Notes: generated by a model not told the origin, from the sequence alone. A DNA stretch of 35,377 nt from CAYOLL01 sp964404765 [NCBI: uncultured Gemmatimonadota bacterium] (GCA_964404765.1 CAYOLL010000054.1:1-35377); one strand, 5' to 3'; positions 16,023 through 23,721 are shown, counted from the first letter of the stretch. A program made the numbers and translations.

Positions 16023-16442
16023 ATGGAAGAGCTTCTTGAATTAAAAGAATTGATTGAAAAGCAAAATTATCCTGCTGCTTTAAACTTGATCGGAGAAATC
16101 GAGGAAATGAGCCGCGATGATAAAATCAACAAGGTCGAGAGTTACCTCGAAATTCTGCTGCTTCATCTTATCAAACAGGAAGCCGAGCAGCGAACAACGC
16201 GGTCGTGGGAACTCTCGATTCGCAATGCCGTTCGCGGCATTCAACGTTCCAACAAACGGCGGAAAGCCGGCGGACACTATTTGGATGAAGCCGATCTGAA
16301 ACTCCTGATCGAAGAAAGTTTTCAGCCGGCGCTAGAACGCGCGGCGTTAGAAGCATTGGAAGGGCAGTTCTCCGATCAACAATTGGCCGGAAAAATCGAT
16401 GCGACGTTGATTAAAGAAAAGGCCGAGCAGCTTTTAGCCTGA
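16023..16442 (+). CDS. DUF29 family protein
   Basis: A 139-residue protein with the characteristic DUF29 pattern: MEELLELKELIEKQNYPAAL at the start, EIEEMSRDDKINKVESYLEI (26-45), LLLHLIKQEAEQRTTRSWEL (46-65) and SIRNAVRGIQRSNKRRKAGG. It is helical and highly charged with no signal peptide. The family is of unknown function and is common in cyanobacteria and in lineages rich in Uma2 genes, which fits the Uma2 gene 1 kb upstream. GGAG lies about eight bases before the ATG. A hairpin follows the stop. Confidence 0.88.
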   Translation: MEELLELKELIEKQNYPAALNLIGEIEEMSRDDKINKVESYLEILLLHLIKQEAEQRTTRSWELSIRNAVRGIQRSNKRRKAGGHYLDEADLKLLIEESFQPALERAALEALEGQFSDQQLAGKIDATLIKEKAEQLLA

Positions 16443-16476
16443 GTTATTGACTACGACGTGCAAGCAAACGACCAGC

Positions 16477-16505
16477 ATTATAAAGCCCGACACGGCTTTT
16501 ATAAT
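16477..16505 (+). terminator. Hairpin after the DUF29 gene
   Basis: ATTATAAAGCC (16477-16487) pairs with GGCTTTTATAAT (16494-16505) with one bulged base and a six-base loop (CGACAC), 35 bp downstream of the stop. The T-run lies inside the stem, as in many bidirectional terminators. Confidence 0.5.
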
Positions 16506-16813
16506 TACGACCAAATTTGAGGCCGATATCTGAAAAGATTATAATAATGTGATTCGCAAAAAGCGCAGGGACTCCTTTTCAAAAATCTATCTGGCCGCCT
16601 GCCGCAAATTTTGAGCGCATAAAAAAGATTCGGCCAAAACTTTAGCCGAAATCGATAATATGAGTTGTTATTAATTGTATGACCTGTCATCGCGGACAAC
16701 TTAAGCCGGCGTTAAATTTGCCTGAGACGAAGACAATCTATAAGGCAAAACAGACCGATGCCATATCGGTATACGTTTTGAAATGAACTCATTAATTTTA
16801 AGGAGCGAAATTC
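16506..16813. other. Leader region of ileS, no gene seen
   Basis: About 300 bp with no supported gene. It contains a weak hairpin (TTCGGC at 16629-16634, GCCGAA at 16645-16650) and, at its end, the TTAAGGAG ribosome-binding site of ileS. I looked for a T-box (the conserved AGGGTGGNACCGCG bulge sequence) and do not see one. The stretch may hold decayed coding sequence, but no family is recognisable. Confidence 0.5.
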
Positions 16814-19618
16814 GTGGACTACAAAAGCACCATCCAATTACCGAAAACCGACTTCCCGATGAAGGGCAACCTCAAGCAGCGCGAGCCGGAGCAGCTTAAA
16901 AAGTGGGAAGAAACCAACATCTACGACAAGCTGCGCCAATTGCGTTTGGGTCGCGAGAAGTTTATTTTGCACGACGGGCCGCCTTATTCCAACAACAACA
17001 TCCACATGGGCACGGCGGTCAACAAAATCGTCAAGGATTTTATCGTGCGGGCGGCGACCATGTTCGGTTACGACTCGCCGTATGTGCCAGGTTGGGACAA
17101 TCACGGCATGCCGATTGAAAATCAGGTACTCAAGGAATTGCGCGCCAAAAAGCGCGAAGTCTCCAAAGTCGAGATGCGCGGCGAGTGCCGTAAATACGCC
17201 GAAAAGTACATCAACATTCAGCGCGATGAATTTATGCGACTGGGCGGTTGGGGTTCATGGCGTGATCCGTATCTGACTATGTCACCGGAGTTTGAGGCCA
17301 AGATTGTTGAAGTCTTCGGCGAGCTGGTGGAAGGCGGCTACATCTACCGCGATTTTAAGCCCGTGCATTGGTGCGTGACCTGCGCCACATCGCTGGCTCA
17401 GGCCGAGATCGAATACGAGGACAAAAAGTCGGAGTCGATTGTGATCCGTTTCCCGTTGCGACAGGATCCTGGCGGCGTTTTTGCCGGTCATGATCTTTCA
17501 AAATGCTATGTGTTGATTTGGACGACGACCCCATGGACAATTCCGGCCAATATGGCGGTTGTCGTGCACAAGGATTACGAGTACTCGCTGATTAAAACCG
17601 TTGCCGGCGATGTGTATTTGCTGGCCACGAAGCTGATCGGTCCGGTCATGGAATTAATCCAGGCCGAAAATGTAGATGAGGTCAAGCGTCTTTCCGGTAG
17701 TGAATTAGTCGGCCTAGTTTTCAAGCATCCGCTTTTTGAGCGGGATTCGCCGTTATTTTTTGCCGATTATGTCACGTTAACCGATGGAACGGGGATTGTA
17801 CACACGGCGCCCGGTCACGGCAAGGAGGACTTCGACACCGGCAAGCGCGAAGGTATCCCGGTCTTATGCCCGGTCGATCCAAAAGGCTATTTTACCGCCG
17901 AGGCCCATCAATATGAAGGCAAACGGATTTGGGAAGGCAACAGCATTGTCATCGGCGATTTGCGCGCCAACGGCACACTGCTGGCGCACAGCACGATTGA
18001 GCACGCCTATCCGCATTGCTGGCGCTGCCATCAACCGCTGATTTTCCGTGCCTCGCTGCAATGGTTTTTGTCGGTGGATCACAACGACTTGCGCAAACGA
18101 GCCATGGCCGAAATCGACAAAGTGGTTTGGATCCCCAAAAATACGATCAACCGGATTAAAGACGCGGTGGGCGATCGGCCCGATTGGTGTTTGTCGCGGC
18201 AGCGTTATTGGGGCGTGGGCATTCCCGGCTTTTTCTGCGAAGGCTGCGACGAGCCGCTCATGACCCGCGAAACCGTTGATCTGGTGGTTAAATTGGTGCG
18301 CGAAAAAGGTTCTGACGCCTGGTACGAAGTTCCGGCGGAACAAATCCTGCCTGCCGGCTTAAAATGTGCTAAATGCGGCGGGCAAAAATTCCGCAAAGAA
18401 AAGGATATTTTGGACGTTTGGTTTGACTCCGGCACAACCAACCGGGCGGTTATGGAAGCGCATCCGGAATTGGCCTGGCCGTGCGATGTCTATTTTGAAG
18501 GTTCGGATCAGCATCGCGGCTGGTTCAACTCATCGCTGATGGTGGCGATGGGTACGAAGAACGCCGCGCCGTTTCGGCAAGTCATTACGCACGGCTGGAT
18601 TTTGGACGAAAAAGGCGTGGCCATGTCCAAATCGCTGGGCAATGTGATTTCGCCGATTGACGTAGTGGATCGTTACGGGGCGGATTTGCTGCGGCTGTGG
18701 ACGGCTTCGACCGATTTTCGCACTGACATCAAGTTTTCGATGAAAACAATGGAGCAAGGCATCACCGAGGCTTATCGGCGGATTCGCAATACCTTTCGCT
18801 TTATTTTGGGCAGCCTGGCCGATTTCGATCCGGCGCTGCACAGCATTGCTTATGAAAAGCGGCCGGAAATCGACCGTTGGTTTTCCGGTAAAGTGCAAGG
18901 ATTTATTCAACGCCAAACAAAGTGTTATCGTCAATACGACTATCATGAAATCTTCCACGAGGTCAACAACTTTTGCGTCGTGGATATGTCTTCCTTATAT
19001 ATGGATATTGTCAAAGATCGGCTGTACTGTGATGGCGTAAATTCATTAAGCCGCCGCTCGGCACAAACAGTGCTGTACGAAGCCGGATATGCGCTGTTGA
19101 CAATTTGTGCGCCAATTCTGGTTTTCACGACCGAAGAAGTCTGGAATTATTTTCCAAAACGGGCGGATGCACCGGAAAGTATACACTTTCTTGAATTTTC
19201 GGCGTATGATCCCAAACAAACAGACTCAGTTTTAGATGCTGTTTGGGATAAACTCCTGAATGTCCGCGAAGAAATCAACAAAGTGGTTGAGGCGGCCCGG
19301 GCTAAAAAGATTGTGGGACGCTCGTTGGATGCGGCCATTTATATCGTCGTCAAAGATTCCGGGTTAAAAGAGCTGTTGTCGCAACGAGCAGATGTATTGC
19401 CGGCTTTTTTCATTGCGTCACAAGTGCATTTGTGTCAATCCATTATGGATATTAATACGGAATTTAAAGTTGAAACGGATCAGCTTCAAATTGGAGTTAC
19501 CGCGGCGCCGGGTCAAATGTGCGAGCGCTGCTGGCAATATCTGGAGAGCGTGGGGACGTTCGCCGATCAACCGACGCTATGTCATCGCTGTCATCACGTC
19601 ATCACGGAGGTCAATTAA
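16814..19618 (+). CDS. ileS: Isoleucyl-tRNA synthetase
   Basis: A 934-residue class I aminoacyl-tRNA synthetase, close to the usual bacterial length. The HIGH-type motif is HMGT (64-67) in GPPYSNNNIHMGTAVNKIVK. The KMSKS-type loop reads AMSKS (603-607), keeping the critical second lysine K606. The CP1 editing domain is present (WTTTPWTIPANMAVVV; GIVHTAPGHGKEDF). The C-terminal zinc finger has C903, C906, C923 and C926, marking the bacterial IleS1-like form. The start codon is GTG behind AAGGAG. The stop overlaps the start of the DksA-like gene by one base, so the two are coupled. An lspA gene, often found between ileS and dksA in some phyla, is absent. Confidence 0.98.
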   Translation: MDYKSTIQLPKTDFPMKGNLKQREPEQLKKWEETNIYDKLRQLRLGREKFILHDGPPYSNNNIHMGTAVNKIVKDFIVRAATMFGYDSPYVPGWDNHGMPIENQVLKELRAKKREVSKVEMRGECRKYAEKYINIQRDEFMRLGGWGSWRDPYLTMSPEFEAKIVEVFGELVEGGYIYRDFKPVHWCVTCATSLAQAEIEYEDKKSESIVIRFPLRQDPGGVFAGHDLSKCYVLIWTTTPWTIPANMAVVVHKDYEYSLIKTVAGDVYLLATKLIGPVMELIQAENVDEVKRLSGSELVGLVFKHPLFERDSPLFFADYVTLTDGTGIVHTAPGHGKEDFDTGKREGIPVLCPVDPKGYFTAEAHQYEGKRIWEGNSIVIGDLRANGTLLAHSTIEHAYPHCWRCHQPLIFRASLQWFLSVDHNDLRKRAMAEIDKVVWIPKNTINRIKDAVGDRPDWCLSRQRYWGVGIPGFFCEGCDEPLMTRETVDLVVKLVREKGSDAWYEVPAEQILPAGLKCAKCGGQKFRKEKDILDVWFDSGTTNRAVMEAHPELAWPCDVYFEGSDQHRGWFNSSLMVAMGTKNAAPFRQVITHGWILDEKGVAMSKSLGNVISPIDVVDRYGADLLRLWTASTDFRTDIKFSMKTMEQGITEAYRRIRNTFRFILGSLADFDPALHSIAYEKRPEIDRWFSGKVQGFIQRQTKCYRQYDYHEIFHEVNNFCVVDMSSLYMDIVKDRLYCDGVNSLSRRSAQTVLYEAGYALLTICAPILVFTTEEVWNYFPKRADAPESIHFLEFSAYDPKQTDSVLDAVWDKLLNVREEINKVVEAARAKKIVGRSLDAAIYIVVKDSGLKELLSQRADVLPAFFIASQVHLCQSIMDINTEFKVETDQLQIGVTAAPGQMCERCWQYLESVGTFADQPTLCHRCHHVITEVN

Positions 19619-20016
19619 TGACGGAAAAAAATCTCAAGAAATTTGAAGATCAACTGCTGGAAATTCGCGGCAAGTTGATTCAGGAGCTTGGTTATTACAG
19701 CAAGGATGTTTTCAACGAAACACAAGTCAACTCGACCGGTGATATTTCGGCCTATCATTCCCACATGGCTGATCAGGGCACGGATCAAATGGAGCGCGAG
19801 AAAGCCTTCATGTTCATGTCGCAGGAAGGCAAAGTGCTGAAGAGCGTCAATGATGCGCTGCGCAAGATTGTTAAGAAAGACTACGGCAAGTGTGAAAGCT
19901 GCCACAAAGCAATTAGTGTGGAGCGATTAAAAGCTATTCCGTATGCTCGTTTATGCATTAATTGTAAACGCATGGAAGAGGAGAAGACACGGAAAGCATC
20001 AAGCTCATACTTATGA
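19618..20016 (+). CDS. TraR/DksA family C4 zinc-finger RNA polymerase-binding protein
   Basis: A 132-residue protein with an N-terminal coiled coil (about 1-85) and a C-terminal C4 zinc finger (C92-x2-C95 ... C113-x2-C116, in KCESCHKAISVERLKAIPYA). Proteins of this family insert a coiled coil into the RNA polymerase secondary channel and modulate initiation, often with ppGpp. The coiled-coil tip segment ADQGTDQMEREKAF differs from the DxxDxA tip of E. coli DksA and is closer to the DksA-like proteins of Firmicutes and Bacteroidetes. The start at 19618 is chosen because GGAGG precedes it at 19606-19610 and it overlaps the ileS stop; a longer reading would run into ileS. A mobile element now lies just downstream, before the terminator. 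Confidence 0.92.
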   Translation: MTEKNLKKFEDQLLEIRGKLIQELGYYSKDVFNETQVNSTGDISAYHSHMADQGTDQMEREKAFMFMSQEGKVLKSVNDALRKIVKKDYGKCESCHKAISVERLKAIPYARLCINCKRMEEEKTRKASSSYL

Positions 20017-20067
20017 TACACCACAAAAAATCGCGTATATGGGATTACCAATTTTAGCACTATTTTG

Positions 20068-20220
20068 GGCAAGCTTCAATTGTATCTAACACTCTTTCAG
20101 TCTGTCATGCCCGAATGTCTCTATCGGGCATCCACAGCCCGACTGGATTCCCGCTAACAACATGCGGGAATGACACACTTGGAAGTGTTAGGTACAAAAT
20201 GGTATTTTATGAAACTTGCC
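20068..20220. mobile_element. 153-bp MITE, copy A, with 8-bp target duplication
   Basis: A short non-coding element starting GGCAAGCTTCA and ending with the complement of GGCAAGTTTCA. It is flanked on both sides by CTATTTTG (20060-20067 and 20221-20228), an 8-bp target-site duplication. A subterminal inverted pair (TGTATCTAACACT / AGTGTTAGGTACA) and two internal CCCG...CGGG hairpins make it strongly palindromic. It differs from the copy at 28548-28700 at only five positions, with no length change. It carries no gene, so movement must depend on a transposase elsewhere. Confidence 0.9.
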
Positions 20221-20233
20221 CTATTTTGATCTC

Positions 20234-20275
20234 AAAAAGCCCCTGTTCTTTTATGAAGAGCGGGCCTTTTTATTT
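20234..20275 (+). terminator. Terminator of the ileS-dksA operon
   Basis: AAAAAGCCCCTGTTCTT (from 20235) pairs imperfectly with AAGAGCGGGCCTTTTT (to 20271), giving a GCCC/GGGC stem with an A-run before it and a T-run after it. It lies immediately after copy A of the MITE, which has pushed it about 150 bp away from the dksA-like gene. Confidence 0.7.
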
Positions 20276-20333
20276 GGCAAATTGGAATATTTTTAAAGAA
20301 TAAATTTGTTCAGGGTAATTTTTGAAAATTTTC

Positions 20334-20363
20334 TTGACAGGATTGCGCCAACTATGTTATAGT
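20334..20363 (+). promoter_or_regulatory. Sigma-70-type promoter of the exb/ton operon
   Basis: A consensus -35 box, TTGACA (20334-20339), is separated by 18 bp from TATAGT (20358-20363), a good -10 box (TTATAG gives 17 bp). Transcription would start near 20370, leaving a leader of about 70 nt before exbB. This is the clearest promoter in the window. The T-rich DNA upstream could act as an UP element. No Fur-box-like palindrome is evident over it. Confidence 0.75.
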
Positions 20364-20438
20364 ATACCCACATTTACGACAATTCTTACCGTTCATTCAT
20401 TAATCTATTTACGCACAATTCATGAGGAGGTCTTCCGG

Positions 20439-21218
20439 ATGAAGCAGTCTATTTTTCTTACTGCCACTGTTGTTTTTGCACTAGTCATCTCGATAGTGAT
20501 TTTCATGCTCGTGCTTGGAAATTCTAAAAATTTTCAAGAAGGGTCAGACAAGCATAAACCGATCAATATGTTAGGTACGGTTTATTTAGGTGGTCCTCTG
20601 GTCGTTGGTTTGCTCATGCTATCCATCACTACGGTTGCTGTGATTATCGAGCGAACTTTGACTCTGCAAAAGGCTGCTGGTAAAAAGGCCGCCAACAAGT
20701 TCTTCTTGGAAATGATTGAAACCGCCCGGAAAGGGGATCTGAATCGCGCCATTCAATTGTGTGATGAACAGCGGGGGTCATTAGCATCCGTCCTTCGAGC
20801 CGCGATAAGCCGCTACCAAGAGCTCACCACCGGCGGTGGCGTTCATGATCCGGAAAAGCGCTTGTTGGAAGTCCAGCGCGCCGCTGAGGAAGCCACCATG
20901 CTGGAAACGCCGTTGCTGGAGCGTAACTTAGTGGCCCTTTCCACCATGGCCTCCATCGCCACCATGGTCGGTCTACTTGGGACAACTATGGGTATGATTC
21001 GTTCCTTTACTGCTATGGCCCAAGCCGGCTCGCCCGATGCCGTGGCCTTAGCGACCGGTATTTCCGAAGCGTTGATTAATACCGCCGGTGGTTTGATTGC
21101 CGCAATCATGGGTATTATTGCCTATAACTTTTTTACAACCAAGGTTGATAGTTTTACCTATATGATTGATGAAGGTGTGTATAGTTTGGTCGAAATATTT
21201 AAAGCGCAATCCAAATAA
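20439..21218 (+). CDS. exbB: MotA/TolQ/ExbB proton-channel family protein
   Basis: A 259-residue inner-membrane protein forming the stator-like proton channel that powers TonB. It has an extra N-terminal helix (about 5-27), a second helix (about 47-70, GPLVVGLLMLSITTVAVIIE), a cytoplasmic domain (about 72-160, with KGDLNRAIQLCDEQRGSLAS) and two conserved helices (about 165-185, ASIATMVGLLGTTMGMIRSF; 205-228, ALINTAGGLIAAIMGIIAYN). The LGT and conserved threonine/glycine pattern is intact. The ATG at 20439 is chosen because AGGAGG precedes it; a longer reading would extend upstream through the promoter. It is the first gene of the exbB-exbD-exbD-tonB operon. Confidence 0.95.
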   Translation: MKQSIFLTATVVFALVISIVIFMLVLGNSKNFQEGSDKHKPINMLGTVYLGGPLVVGLLMLSITTVAVIIERTLTLQKAAGKKAANKFFLEMIETARKGDLNRAIQLCDEQRGSLASVLRAAISRYQELTTGGGVHDPEKRLLEVQRAAEEATMLETPLLERNLVALSTMASIATMVGLLGTTMGMIRSFTAMAQAGSPDAVALATGISEALINTAGGLIAAIMGIIAYNFFTTKVDSFTYMIDEGVYSLVEIFKAQSK

Positions 21219-21230
21219 GGAAGAGCCAAT

Positions 21231-21704
21231 ATGCCAAAAATAAAAGCAAGGCGTGTCGGTGTTGCCGTGGATATGACCCCGCTGGTGGACGTGGCCTTTC
21301 TGCTGTTGACTTTTTTCATGCTCACCACACAATTCAAGCCGCCGGAGGAGTTGGAAGTTCAACTGCCCGACTCACATTCGGCCATTAAGCTGCCCGAAAA
21401 AGACGTGATGAGTATATCGTTTGACAAAGAGGGTCGGGTTTTTTTGGGCGTTGATAAGCAGGCCGACATGGAGTACATTTTTCAGAGTCCGGAGGCGCGT
21501 TATAAAAGCGCCGTCCAAATTGACTCACTCAGAACGGTACTGCCAGAATTGTTAATTCGAGCACGCATGAAAAATCCGAAGTTGCGGACCGTCATTCGCG
21601 GAGATATCGAAGCCGATTACGGCGTCGCCTCCGACATTATGGACGCGTTGCAAAAGACGCAAATTACGCGCTTTGCAATGGTCACCAACACTGAAATGAA
21701 TTAA
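21231..21704 (+). CDS. exbD: ExbD/TolR family biopolymer transport protein, first copy
   Basis: A 157-residue protein with a short basic cytoplasmic start, one transmembrane helix and a periplasmic domain. The helix begins with MTPLVDVAFLLLTFFMLTT (15-33), containing the essential proton-carrying aspartate D20. The periplasmic part (about 40-157) includes a 25-30 residue insertion (EYIFQSPEARYKSAVQIDSL) compared with a minimal ExbD. It lies 12 bp after exbB and 10 bp before the second exbD. Two exbD genes in a row suggest a hetero-oligomeric stator. Confidence 0.94.
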   Translation: MPKIKARRVGVAVDMTPLVDVAFLLLTFFMLTTQFKPPEELEVQLPDSHSAIKLPEKDVMSISFDKEGRVFLGVDKQADMEYIFQSPEARYKSAVQIDSLRTVLPELLIRARMKNPKLRTVIRGDIEADYGVASDIMDALQKTQITRFAMVTNTEMN

Positions 21705-21714
21705 GGAGATACCT

Positions 21715-22275
21715 ATGTCTGGTGGAATGGATACAGGTGGCGGTGATACAAAGCGCACACGCAAGCATAGCACGAAAAAAAGGAAGCCGCGTAAGCGCGT
21801 TAATATCCGTATGGATATGACGCCGCTTGTGGATGTCGCTTTTCTGTTATTGACGTTTTTTATGTTGACAACGGTGTTTAAAAAGCCGCAGACGATGGAG
21901 ATTAGCCTGCCGCCGGATGCTAAAGTGCAAATTGAGCTTGCGGCGTCCAATTTATGCACGATTATGGTGGACGAAAATAAGAACATTTTTTGCGGCGTGG
22001 GTTTGCTAGATAAAACGAATTTACCCGAAAAGGTCGAATTTAAAAATTTGCCATCTTTTCTTGTGCAAAAAGCGAAGGACAACCCACGTTTCGCCTTTCT
22101 GCTAAAGTTGGATCGAAAAGCTAAGTATCACATGATGGTGGATATTTTAGATGAGCTAAATGTCGGTTCAACAAATCAGACGCTTACTAAGGAAATTCGT
22201 GACGCGCTTAATCGTTTTTCGATATTATCACTGGATGATAACGACAAAAAAGTGCTGGCGATGGTAACCATGTAA
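21715..22275 (+). CDS. exbD: ExbD/TolR family biopolymer transport protein, second copy
   Basis: A 186-residue paralogue of the preceding gene. It has a longer, lysine/arginine-rich cytoplasmic tail (1-36), then MDMTPLVDVAFLLLTFFMLT with the conserved aspartate, then a periplasmic domain with MEISLPPDAKVQIELAASNL and KLDRKAKYHMMVDILDELN. The tail and the C-terminal extension distinguish it from copy one. AAGGAG precedes the ATG. A hairpin with a T-rich arm follows before tonB. Confidence 0.93.
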   Translation: MSGGMDTGGGDTKRTRKHSTKKRKPRKRVNIRMDMTPLVDVAFLLLTFFMLTTVFKKPQTMEISLPPDAKVQIELAASNLCTIMVDENKNIFCGVGLLDKTNLPEKVEFKNLPSFLVQKAKDNPRFAFLLKLDRKAKYHMMVDILDELNVGSTNQTLTKEIRDALNRFSILSLDDNDKKVLAMVTM

Positions 22276-22322
22276 AATCTGCTTTTTTTGGAATAATTTG
22301 CTTTCTTGATTTTAATATTTGC

Positions 22323-22355
22323 AAGAGACCTCAGCGTAGAGGTTCAAGGTCTTTT
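22323..22355 (+). terminator. Terminator-like hairpin between exbD and tonB
   Basis: AAGAGACCT (22323-22331) can pair with AGGTCTTTT (22347-22355), nine pairs including one G-U, with the T-run inside the stem. As tonB follows in the same direction with its own ribosome-binding site, this probably acts as a partial terminator or an mRNA-stability hairpin that lowers tonB relative to exbBD. Confidence 0.45.
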
Positions 22356-22414
22356 AATAAACCATACAATTTTTAATCATCAAGTCGTTTTCATTGAATA
22401 GAAAGGAGGTAAGC

Positions 22415-23161
22415 ATGACTGACTTAATGGCAGTTGTCAATTCGGCGATTGATTATGGATACTTCGAATTGAAGAGGATATATCAGCGGAATTATGTCAA
22501 AGGTATGGCAAGTTCTCTGATTTTGCATCTGTCGCTTATCGGCGTTTATTTTGGTGTACTCAAAGCCATGGAAGACGATGAGGCCGTCACAATTCGCACC
22601 GTTAAAATTATGAAATACACGGATTTGGGTCCGCCGCCGTCAGTTGAGCAAAAGCAAGCTGCACCTCCTCCTCCGAGTGTTCAGCAAGCGGCGGTGAAGC
22701 CGAGCATGGGTATTCCTGTACCCGTACCGGATATTGACATCTCGCCGGAGCAGACAATGGCAACGCAGGAGGATTTGGCGGTGCCGTCAGCAATTGAAGG
22801 TGTCGGTGATGCCGGCCCCGGAGAAATTGAAGTACAAGGTAACACGGGTGACATTTTATCCGAAGCCGAACCTGGAATTGAGGACTTCGTAGCCGTTGAA
22901 CAAGAACCTCAAAAAGTCAAATGGGTCAATCCGGAATATCCAAAGCTGGCTAAAGATGCAGGCATTGAGGGCAAGGTGTTAGTAAAAGTCTTGATTGACA
23001 AAGAAGGCAAGGTTAAAAAAGCTGTGGTGATTAAAGGTAATGAAATTTTCCATGAGTCCGTGATAAAAGCAGCTATGCAATGCACCTTTACCCCGGCGAT
23101 TCAAAACCAGAAACCGGTTCCGGTATGGATGATGATTCCGTTTAATTTTCAATTGCATTAA
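22415..23161 (+). CDS. tonB: Energy transducer TonB
   Basis: A 248-residue TonB. A cytoplasmic start of about 30 residues precedes the single membrane helix (about 33-50, SSLILHLSLIGVYFGVL, with the histidine that contacts ExbB-ExbD). Then comes a proline-rich periplasmic linker (about 70-160, with PPPS and AAPPPPSVQQ), shorter than in E. coli, and the C-terminal domain (about 165-248, NPEYPKLAKDAGIEGKVLVK; CTFTPAIQNQKPVPVWMMIP). The ATG at 22415 is chosen because AAAGGAGGT precedes it. It should deliver energy to the two TonB-dependent receptors encoded at 1820 and 9882. A perfect palindromic element follows the stop. Confidence 0.95.
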   Translation: MTDLMAVVNSAIDYGYFELKRIYQRNYVKGMASSLILHLSLIGVYFGVLKAMEDDEAVTIRTVKIMKYTDLGPPPSVEQKQAAPPPPSVQQAAVKPSMGIPVPVPDIDISPEQTMATQEDLAVPSAIEGVGDAGPGEIEVQGNTGDILSEAEPGIEDFVAVEQEPQKVKWVNPEYPKLAKDAGIEGKVLVKVLIDKEGKVKKAVVIKGNEIFHESVIKAAMQCTFTPAIQNQKPVPVWMMIPFNFQLH

Positions 23162-23178
23162 TCTGAAAGCATTACAAA

Positions 23179-23211
23179 AAACCCTAAGGGTTTTAAAAAC
23201 CCTTAGGGTTT
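23179..23211. repeat. Paired-palindrome element, likely also the tonB terminator
   Basis: AAACCCTAAGGGTTT (23179-23193) is followed after three bases by its exact reverse complement (23197-23211). Each arm is itself palindromic around one base. The architecture is that of the elements at 4042 and 35025 with a different core (CCCTAAGGG instead of CCTTGCGAAGG). It lies 18 bp after the tonB stop and can act as a transcription terminator. Confidence 0.75.
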
Positions 23212-23282
23212 CGGTCATTTGAGGATGATGAAATAAGATCAGCTCATTCTATATATATTTTAGCAGTGGAATCTATTAATTG

Positions 23283-23317
23283 TCAGACCTGTTTTTATGT
23301 TGGTCTGATTGTTTCAT
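23283..23317 (+). terminator. Second terminator-like hairpin downstream of tonB
   Basis: TCAGACC (23283-23289) pairs with GGTCTGA (23302-23308) around a 12-nt T-rich loop and is followed by TTGTTTCATTTTT. It is weaker than the element at 23179. The rest of the gap to 23514 shows no gene. Confidence 0.45.
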
Positions 23318-23514
23318 TTTTAACCCCATTCATTTTATTCAAAATTTTAGCACACCTTCCCTATGATACAACCGCTCGTCCAAAATCCACCCATCCCAAT
23401 GCGGAGCCTAACTGAATGTATCCAGCAACAGTGTAAATTGCTGCAGAAATCGTTTTTTAAACCGGCTGATCGGAACAGGCGTTTAATGAAGAACTCGCTT
23501 TGAATTAAAATAGT

Positions 23515-23721
23515 ATGAATATAAACGACGCATTTTTATACGTATCCCTTGTTATGGGACTCGTATTTATCATTGGTGGCTTTATTTTGCTCGTTTTTTT
23601 GGAACCATATTTTCCGACAAAAGAACGATTTGGGTTTGGAATATTACTCATTCTTTACGGTATTTTTCGTATTGTTTCTGTCATTCGCCGCAAACGGGAA
23701 ATTGAGTCTGAATCTGACTAA
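23515..23721 (+). CDS. Small two-helix membrane protein, unknown function
   Basis: A 68-residue protein with two hydrophobic helices (about 7-29, LYVSLVMGLVFIIGGFILLV; 40-57, FGFGILLILYGIFRIVSVI) and a basic, then acidic, C-terminal tail (RRKREIESESD), so both ends are likely cytoplasmic. I recognise no family. There is no Shine-Dalgarno in front of the ATG. Its place between tonB and the PstS-like gene suggests it belongs with the exb/ton cluster, but that is position only. Confidence 0.55.
   Translation: MNINDAFLYVSLVMGLVFIIGGFILLVFLEPYFPTKERFGFGILLILYGIFRIVSVIRRKREIESESD

Noticed and set aside
16443-16813. T-box riboswitch in front of ileS
   Set aside because: The leader is long enough, but the conserved T-box sequence is absent and the hairpins present are small and do not form a terminator/antiterminator pair.
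19519-19617. Upstream start for the DksA-like gene inside ileS
   Set aside because: The extra 33 residues read ileS DNA out of frame, while the ATG at 19618 has GGAGG and couples to the ileS stop.
20322-20438. Longer exbB start at 20322
   Set aside because: It would translate through the -35/-10 promoter; the ATG at 20439 has a strong AGGAGG and matches family length.
23179-23211. Telomere-like CCCTAA repeat
   Set aside because: There is a single inverted pair, not a tandem array; it fits a palindromic terminator/repeat element.
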